From the NCBI GenBank assembly GCA_023473545.1, contig JAMCXO010000012.1, positions 1 to 18,018 on the forward strand: a DNA stretch of 18,018 nt, in the 5' to 3' direction. This document shows, piece by piece, positions 14,074-18,018 of the stretch. Source of the stretch: JAMCTM01 sp023473545. Its GTDB lineage: Bacteria > Patescibacteriota > Microgenomatia > Levybacterales > UBA12049. Position 1 is the stretch's first letter. Each line of letters starts with the position of its first letter. A program made the translations under genes and the position numbers. A model generated the notes under the pieces. It saw only the letters and a program-made list of their open reading frames with translations. It did not search any database and was not told the origin of the DNA.

Positions 14074-14721
14074 ATGAATAGAGAGAAAGTTGGTATTCTT
14101 TTAACTGACGGACAATCAGACGGCATTACATACGGTTCTCATCTTAGACCTCCAAACCTCGAGGGAAGATTCCGTTGCCTGGCAGCTTCGACTGCATTAC
14201 GACGTTCTGACCTTGACAGGGTTATAGTAACAGGAGGAATGACAGATAAAGATGGCGTGCCGCTTGAAGATGGATACGCGAGATATATGCGTGACCTACT
14301 TCTTCGAGACAAACCAAACTTGGCAGAGAGAGTTGAGGTTTTACCACGCGATAGAGAAACTTGTGACACGATTGAAGATATCCGTGAGGCATTAAGAGGG
14401 TTGCGGCAAACAGATGCAGACCCTTCCGTTACATTCATCTCAAGCAGACACCATCTCTACCCACGAACAGCCATTATCACTTTGTTGCTAGGTGTATCTG
14501 ACGCTCACTTCCAATCTGCGGAATCAATTTTTAACCAGGAATTTCAGGGAAAAAAGGATACTAAAAGAATTCTGCAACGAGTTTACCCACTTCCTCATCA
14601 GGTTAAAGGTTGGGCAATAAATCTTGCCATCGCGACAGTCTTGCTTGTTGATTTTCTACCCGGGAACCTACATCTGGGAAGTAGGTTAGTTACTTGGGAA
14701 GCAAAACGTCAGCGGCTATAA
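14074..14721 (+). CDS. DUF218 (YdcF/SanA/ElyC-like) domain protein
   Basis: The protein has 215 residues from this ATG. The DUF218 pattern is visible: VGILLTDGQSDG at the start, then RCLAASTALRR, VIVTGGM, an EDGYARYMRDLLL helix, LPRDRETCDTIEDI in place of the usual SxxTxEN block, and TFISSRHHLYPRTAI near the end. The family includes envelope-related SanA/ElyC and YdcF, which binds SAM; its chemistry is not settled. There is no clear signal peptide from this start. An in-frame ATG at 13999 lies upstream of the promoter and would add an unrelated stretch. The protein is rich in arginine (about 23 R to 8 K) and uses many CGN codons, unlike its lysine-rich, AGA-using neighbours. It is also oriented against them, which hints at transfer. 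Confidence 0.75.
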   Translation: MNREKVGILLTDGQSDGITYGSHLRPPNLEGRFRCLAASTALRRSDLDRVIVTGGMTDKDGVPLEDGYARYMRDLLLRDKPNLAERVEVLPRDRETCDTIEDIREALRGLRQTDADPSVTFISSRHHLYPRTAIITLLLGVSDAHFQSAESIFNQEFQGKKDTKRILQRVYPLPHQVKGWAINLAIATVLLVDFLPGNLHLGSRLVTWEAKRQRL

Positions 14722-14817
14722 ATAACCTGTGGGGAGAATTAACACTTTTAAACTCCTTATAAATTTCTTCTGTTTCAATTTTTTCTATCTATAATACGCT
14801 AGAGACAACCCATCATT

Positions 14818-16077
14818 TTAGGCGGTATCGGAAGCTATGGCGCGAAACTCGCGGATGGCAGTCACCTTTACTTCTCCAGGGACCGCCAATGATTTACTAA
14901 CCTCTTCTTGAATCTTCTTAGCCACCAAGACCGTACTGGCATCATCAAGATTGGACGGATTAATAATAACCCGCAATTCCCTTCCCGCCTCAAAGGCATA
15001 GGCATCGGCTACGCCTTCGTACTTCTTGGCAATTTCCTCCATCGCGGTTAAACGTTTAACATATTCCTCGTAATCCTCATATCTTGCCCCCGGCCTTGCG
15101 CCCGAAATGGCATCGGCAATATAAACAATAACCGATTCGATGGCTGAAAAGGGTTGATCTTCATGGTGTTCCGCCACGCAGTTGATAACCCTAAGCGGCA
15201 TATTGAACCTTTTCAAAAGCTCCACTCCCAGTTTTACATGACTTCCCTCTCCCTCGGCTACCTTGCCGATATCGTGAAATAAACATCCAAGCCTTACAAT
15301 ATCAATATTCGCGCCGATCTCCTGAGCGATATGGATACCCATCTTTGTTTCTTCCAATGTATGCACAATCAGATTTTGTCCGTAAGAAGTTCTAAATTTA
15401 AACCTGCCCAAATAAGAAAGAAGCTCCACCGGCAGATTATAAACCCCAACCTCATGGGCCAGTTTTTCTCCTTCCTCAAGCATTATTTTTTCTACTTCCT
15501 GTTTTGTTTGGCTAACCACTTCCTCTATTCTAAAGGGCTGGATACGGGTGTCTTTAAGAAGTTTTTCAAGTGCCCGTCTGGCTATCTCACGGCGAACCTG
15601 ATCGAAAGAAGAAAGCCTGATTATCCCCTCCTCATCCAAATCTATATCCACCCCGGTAGCCTGCTCAAAGGCGCGGATGTTTCTCCCCTCTTTGCCGATA
15701 ATTCTTCCCTTCATGTCCTCATCCGCGATCTTGACAGCAGAAACCGTGTATTCGGCAATGTAGTTAAGGGCGCCGTGACGCATCGCGTCCGCTAAAATTT
15801 CGCGCGCCTTTTTATCCGCGGTCCGCCTTGCCTCTTCTTCTTTCTCCTTAATAATTTTAGCGATAGATACCTTTTCGTTTTCTTCTGTCTCGCGCAAAAG
15901 CTTATCCTTGGCTTCCTGAATTGTCAAACCGGCCACATTCTCTAAATTCTGAAGATATCTGGCCTTAAGATTATTAAGATCTTCTTTTTCCTTCTCTAAT
16001 TTTTTTTTCTCCGCCTCAAGCTTTTCTTCCCGTTCAAGAAGCTTTTTTTCAAGCAAAATTAAATTCTGATCTGACAT
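14818..16077 (-). CDS. rny: Ribonuclease Y, variant without N-terminal membrane helix
   Basis: The 419-aa endoribonuclease starts mRNA decay in many bacteria. Residues 1-105 are charged coiled coil (EKKLLEREEKLEAEKKKLEK). The KH domain has the canonical GRIIGKEGRNIRAFE (about 122-136). The HD domain carries HTLEETKMGIHIAQEIGAN and the metal motif HDIGKV (about 267), with AEHHEDQP further on. RNase Y usually has about 520 residues with a membrane helix at the very N-terminus; here that helix is absent. An in-frame TAA lies 7 nt before the ATG, so it cannot be recovered by choosing an earlier start. The protein is therefore predicted to be soluble unless a partner anchors it. It has its own promoter at the end of recX and a leader of about 95 nt. 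Confidence 0.95.
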   Translation of the reverse strand: MSDQNLILLEKKLLEREEKLEAEKKKLEKEKEDLNNLKARYLQNLENVAGLTIQEAKDKLLRETEENEKVSIAKIIKEKEEEARRTADKKAREILADAMRHGALNYIAEYTVSAVKIADEDMKGRIIGKEGRNIRAFEQATGVDIDLDEEGIIRLSSFDQVRREIARRALEKLLKDTRIQPFRIEEVVSQTKQEVEKIMLEEGEKLAHEVGVYNLPVELLSYLGRFKFRTSYGQNLIVHTLEETKMGIHIAQEIGANIDIVRLGCLFHDIGKVAEGEGSHVKLGVELLKRFNMPLRVINCVAEHHEDQPFSAIESVIVYIADAISGARPGARYEDYEEYVKRLTAMEEIAKKYEGVADAYAFEAGRELRVIINPSNLDDASTVLVAKKIQEEVSKSLAVPGEVKVTAIREFRAIASDTA

Positions 16078-16096
16078 AGAAAATTAAATCGAAGAC

Positions 16097-16121
16097 AAAA
16101 AAGAGATCCGCTTTTTAGCGG
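16097..16121 (-). promoter_or_regulatory. Hairpin with T-tract in the rny leader (possible terminator or attenuator)
   Basis: On the minus strand CCGCT and AGCGG (16108-16121) form a 5-bp stem with a 4-nt loop. Five nucleotides later six T residues follow (16097-16102). It lies between recX and rny, so it may end recA-recX transcripts or partly attenuate rny. The stem is short and the T-tract is not adjacent, so function is uncertain. Confidence 0.4.
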
Positions 16122-16178
16122 CTGGTTTTAACAGAAGCACTTTTTGTAAAAAGGTCTCTCATTTTTTGCCCTAAATTT

Positions 16179-16208
16179 ATTATACTCTTTTAGAAACTAC
16201 CCCGTCAA
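16179..16208 (-). promoter_or_regulatory. rny promoter inside the end of recX
   Basis: TTGACG (16203-16208), an 18-nt spacer and consensus TATAAT (16179-16184) on the minus strand. The -10 contains the recX stop codon. Transcription would start near 16172, giving a leader of about 95 nt. Confidence 0.6.
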
Positions 16209-16662
16209 CAACAATTTTAATAACCTCCCAATCAAACCCTTTACCTGCTAGAAAGCGCCCCATTTTCCGATAGATTGCCTGACTTGGTACGCCTTTATAG
16301 CGGGAGAATTTTTTTGTAATTAATCTCTGAGCATTTTCTAATTCATTTGAAAATTGAAAACTGAAAATTGAAAATTGCGCATCAATAATTTCCTTGTCTA
16401 TTCCTTTCTGCAGCAATTCTCTTTTTATCAGATTGCTCGACCGGGGTTTAAACATCAGGCGCTGTTCGATCCACCACTTGGCAAACTCCGAATCATTAAT
16501 AAAATTCTGTTCTTTTAGTTTTTGTATGACTTTATCTATTAGCAAATTTCCTGTTTCGTTTTTGATCTTTAAATGGTTTCTTACTTCCTTTTCGCTGCGG
16601 GGGCGGTAGGAGAGAAATTTGAGGGAAATATTGTAGATCTTCTCAAATCCGTCCTCAGTCAT
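16180..16662 (-). CDS. recX: Regulatory protein RecX
   Basis: The 160-aa protein is built of repeated three-helix units. SYRPRSEKEVRNHL, FINDSEFAKWWIEQRL and SNLIKRELLQKGIDKEIID are typical RecX segments, and the end, SRYKGVPSQAIYRKMGRFLAGKGF, matches the third repeat. RecX binds the RecA filament and limits its activity. The start codon overlaps the recA stop (ATGA, 16659-16662), so the two genes are probably translated together. Residues around AQFSIFSFQFS are encoded by four 7-bp tandem repeats (16349-16376). Confidence 0.93.
   Translation of the reverse strand: MTEDGFEKIYNISLKFLSYRPRSEKEVRNHLKIKNETGNLLIDKVIQKLKEQNFINDSEFAKWWIEQRLMFKPRSSNLIKRELLQKGIDKEIIDAQFSIFSFQFSNELENAQRLITKKFSRYKGVPSQAIYRKMGRFLAGKGFDWEVIKIVVDGVVSKRV
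16349..16376. repeat. Four-copy 7-bp tandem repeat inside recX
   Basis: The units are GAAAATT, GAAAACT, GAAAATT and GAAAATT. The 28-bp array encodes QFSIFSFQFS on the minus strand, at a helix linker of RecX. Loss or gain of one unit would shift the frame. Confidence 0.8.
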
Positions 16663-17744
16663 GGAGTCTCTTGTTCCTCAACACCTAGCTCTACCGGTGT
16701 ACCCGAGGTTTGGCTTTTCTTCATAATCTCCTCTACAATTTTTTTTGCTATATCCGCCTTCTCTTTAAGATATAAAATCGCGGCCTGCTTTCCCTGCCCA
16801 AGCATTTCATCCTGATATTTATAGAACGCCCCGGATTTCTGAATAACATTCATCTCAACGCCCACATCCATAATGCCGCCCTCCCGCGAAATCCCCTCCT
16901 GAGCCATCACGTCAAATTCGGCTATTCTAAAAGGCGCGGAGACCTTATTTTTAACAATCTTTACACGGTGACGCGAGCCAACAGCCTTGTCGCCTTGTTT
17001 GATGGTTTCGATTTTCCTGATATCCATCCTGACAGAGGCATAAAATTTAAGAGCCAATCCTCCGGTGGTTGTTTCTGGATTGCCGAACATGATGCCAATT
17101 TTTTGTCTGAGCTGATTGGTAAAAATAACCACTGTTCTGGATTTCGAAATAACTCCGGTCAGTTTCCTCAAAGCCTGGGACATAAGACGCGCCTGAAGCC
17201 CAATCTGGGCTTCTCCCATTTCCCCTTCTATCTCGGCCCGCGGAACCAGGGCGGCAACCGAGTCAATAACCAACACATCAATACCCCCGCTTCGAATTAG
17301 ACTTTCGGCAATCTCAAGCGCCTGCTCGCCGGTATCGGGCTGGGAAATCAAAAGCTCATCCAGTTTTACCCCTATCCTTTCCGCCCACAAAGGATCCAGC
17401 GCGTGCTCCGCGTCTATAAACGCCGCCACCCCTGAATGCTTCTGCGCCTGGGCAATGATTGATAAACAAACAGTTGTTTTGCCCGATGCTTCGGGCCCGA
17501 ATATCTCGACAATTCTTCCCCTTGGCACTCCGCTAACCCCAAGTGCCAAATCCAAAGGAAGACAGCCTGTTGAAATAACAGAGATATCAAGTTTTGTTCC
17601 CGCCTCCCCAAAACGCATGATCGAACCCCGTCCGTACTGCTTTTCTATCTGTTCCATTGCTAAACGAACCGCGTTTAGTTTTTGCGAGGTTTCCGATGCG
17701 CCATTTGAATCGGAAGTTTTTTGAGAAGCGGAAATCCTGGCCAT
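16659..17744 (-). CDS. recA: Recombinase RecA
   Basis: The 361-aa protein is the strand-exchange ATPase of homologous recombination. Walker A is GPEASGKT (residues 83-90), Walker B is VLVIDSVAAL, and the DNA-binding loop region includes FTNQLRQKIGIMFGNPETTTGG. A polar tail of about 20 residues (ARISASQKTSDSN...) precedes the conserved MEQIEKQYGRGSIMRFG block. The ATG at 17744 is chosen because a longer frame (to 17852) would run through the divergent tRNA gene and its promoter. The -10 box TACAAT, preceded by TGT, ends 9 nt before the ATG, so the leader is about 3 nt. No LexA-like operator is apparent to me. It is coupled to recX by a 4-nt overlap. Confidence 0.98.
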   Translation of the reverse strand: MARISASQKTSDSNGASETSQKLNAVRLAMEQIEKQYGRGSIMRFGEAGTKLDISVISTGCLPLDLALGVSGVPRGRIVEIFGPEASGKTTVCLSIIAQAQKHSGVAAFIDAEHALDPLWAERIGVKLDELLISQPDTGEQALEIAESLIRSGGIDVLVIDSVAALVPRAEIEGEMGEAQIGLQARLMSQALRKLTGVISKSRTVVIFTNQLRQKIGIMFGNPETTTGGLALKFYASVRMDIRKIETIKQGDKAVGSRHRVKIVKNKVSAPFRIAEFDVMAQEGISREGGIMDVGVEMNVIQKSGAFYKYQDEMLGQGKQAAILYLKEKADIAKKIVEEIMKKSQTSGTPVELGVEEQETP

Positions 17745-17753
17745 AACATCTCT

Positions 17754-17782
17754 ATTGTAACAATTTTGTGATAAAATACAAT
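17754..17782. promoter_or_regulatory. Interlocked divergent promoters of recA and tRNA-Pro
   Basis: Plus strand (tRNA): TTGTAA (17755-17760), 16-nt spacer, TACAAT (17777-17782). Minus strand (recA): TTGTAT (17776-17781), 16-nt spacer, TACAAT (17754-17759). Each -35 lies on the other's -10, and the 29-bp block begins with ATTGTA and ends with its complement TACAAT. Predicted starts are near 17789 and 17747. Confidence 0.65.
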
Positions 17783-17791
17783 AGTCAATTC

Positions 17792-17862
17792 CGGGATGTA
17801 GTATAGTGGCAGTACGCCGCGCTGGGGGTGCGGTAGTCCGTGTTCGATTCACGGCATCCCGA
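17792..17862 (+). tRNA. tRNA-Pro (anticodon GGG)
   Basis: This is a 71-nt cloverleaf. The acceptor CGGGATG (17792-17798) pairs with CATCCCG. The D stem is GTA/TAC. The anticodon stem CCGCG/TGCGG encloses CTGGGGG, giving anticodon GGG. The variable region is four bases, the T stem is CCGTG/CACGG with loop TTCGATT, and the discriminator is A. C1 opposite G72 is typical of bacterial proline tRNA. The 3' CCA is not encoded (CTGG follows), so it must be added after transcription. No terminator separates it from the next coding sequence. Confidence 0.96.
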
Positions 17863-17873
17863 CTGGAAGAGAG

Positions 17874-18018
17874 ATGGGGTTAGGAAAGAGAAAAGAAAGA
17901 AAAATGAATAACTACAAATCCGATTTACCCATTGACGTTTTAGACGCCTTTTTAAGAGAAGGGAATTTGAGCACCTATGCCAACGAAGATGTCAAAAAAA
18001 ATTGTAGAGGAGATTATG
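17874..18018 (+). CDS. Unknown protein, N-terminal fragment (runs off right edge)
   Basis: An open frame runs to the window end. There are two possible starts: ATG 17874, giving MGLGKRKERK first, or ATG 17904, giving MNNYKSDLPIDVLDAFL. The first has GGAAGAG closely upstream; the second follows a purine-rich stretch with AGGAAAGAG about 15 nt away. The visible part, ending YANEDVKKIVEEIM, is acidic and helical, and I do not recognise it. It lies 11 nt after the tRNA 3' end and probably shares its transcript. Confidence 0.55.
   Translation, partial: MGLGKRKERKMNNYKSDLPIDVLDAFLREGNLSTYANEDVKKNCRGDY

Noticed and set aside
17745..17852. Longer recA frame starting at 17852
   Set aside because: It would be translated through the antisense of the tRNA gene and both promoters; the residues do not match RecA.

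Overview
The window looks like a chromosomal segment of a Candidate Phyla Radiation (Patescibacteria) bacterium. The Microgenomates group is my best guess, but I cannot place it more finely without a 16S or marker search. The evidence is AT-rich, lysine-rich coding sequence, very short intergenic gaps, scarce Shine-Dalgarno sites, small housekeeping genes beside membrane-tethered surface proteins, and a winged-helix/nucleotidyltransferase protein of a type I associate with these genomes. The segment is mostly single-copy housekeeping DNA. I see no prophage, CRISPR array or plasmid functions.

Layout. Positions 1-1250 hold a partial nucleotidyltransferase-like gene that runs off the left edge, then a REP-associated tyrosine transposase (RAYT) bracketed by copies of a 27-bp perfect palindrome; one copy is built in frame into the nucleotidyltransferase gene. 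Positions 1252-6108 hold a membrane-anchored solute-binding protein, divergent from a compact run vanW-like, nucleotidyltransferase (RfaE2-like), DUF192 and tsaD. Positions 6098-12016 hold a small DUF378 membrane protein, rmuC, a MidA-like methyltransferase with an extra C-terminal region, and a UvrD-family helicase fused to a Cas4/AddB-type nuclease. The RNase P RNA gene (rnpB) follows at 12092-12430. It converges on an AI-2E-type membrane permease; next come an HU gene with a clear terminator and a DUF218 (YdcF/SanA-like) gene of unusual composition. The right end carries rny (RNase Y without its membrane anchor), recX and recA on the minus strand, then a divergent tRNA-Pro(GGG) and the start of an unknown gene that leaves the window.

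How the parts relate. Several genes serve DNA maintenance (recA-recX, the UvrD-nuclease fusion, rmuC, HU) and RNA metabolism (rnpB, rny, tsaD, tRNA-Pro). Others act at the cell surface (solute-binding protein, VanW-like, DUF192, AI-2E permease).

The most striking regulatory theme is promoter placement. At seven genes a good -10 hexamer, usually of the extended TGn type, ends only 6-12 nt before the start codon, so the mRNAs should be leaderless or nearly so. Clear Shine-Dalgarno sites are seen only for HU and DUF378. Three divergent gene pairs have promoters that overlap each other. I found no convincing wholly new multi-gene system. The best leads are the RAYT/palindrome family with a coding-embedded copy, the interlocked recA/tRNA promoters, and the short tandem repeats of period 7 and 8 inside recX and tsaD.
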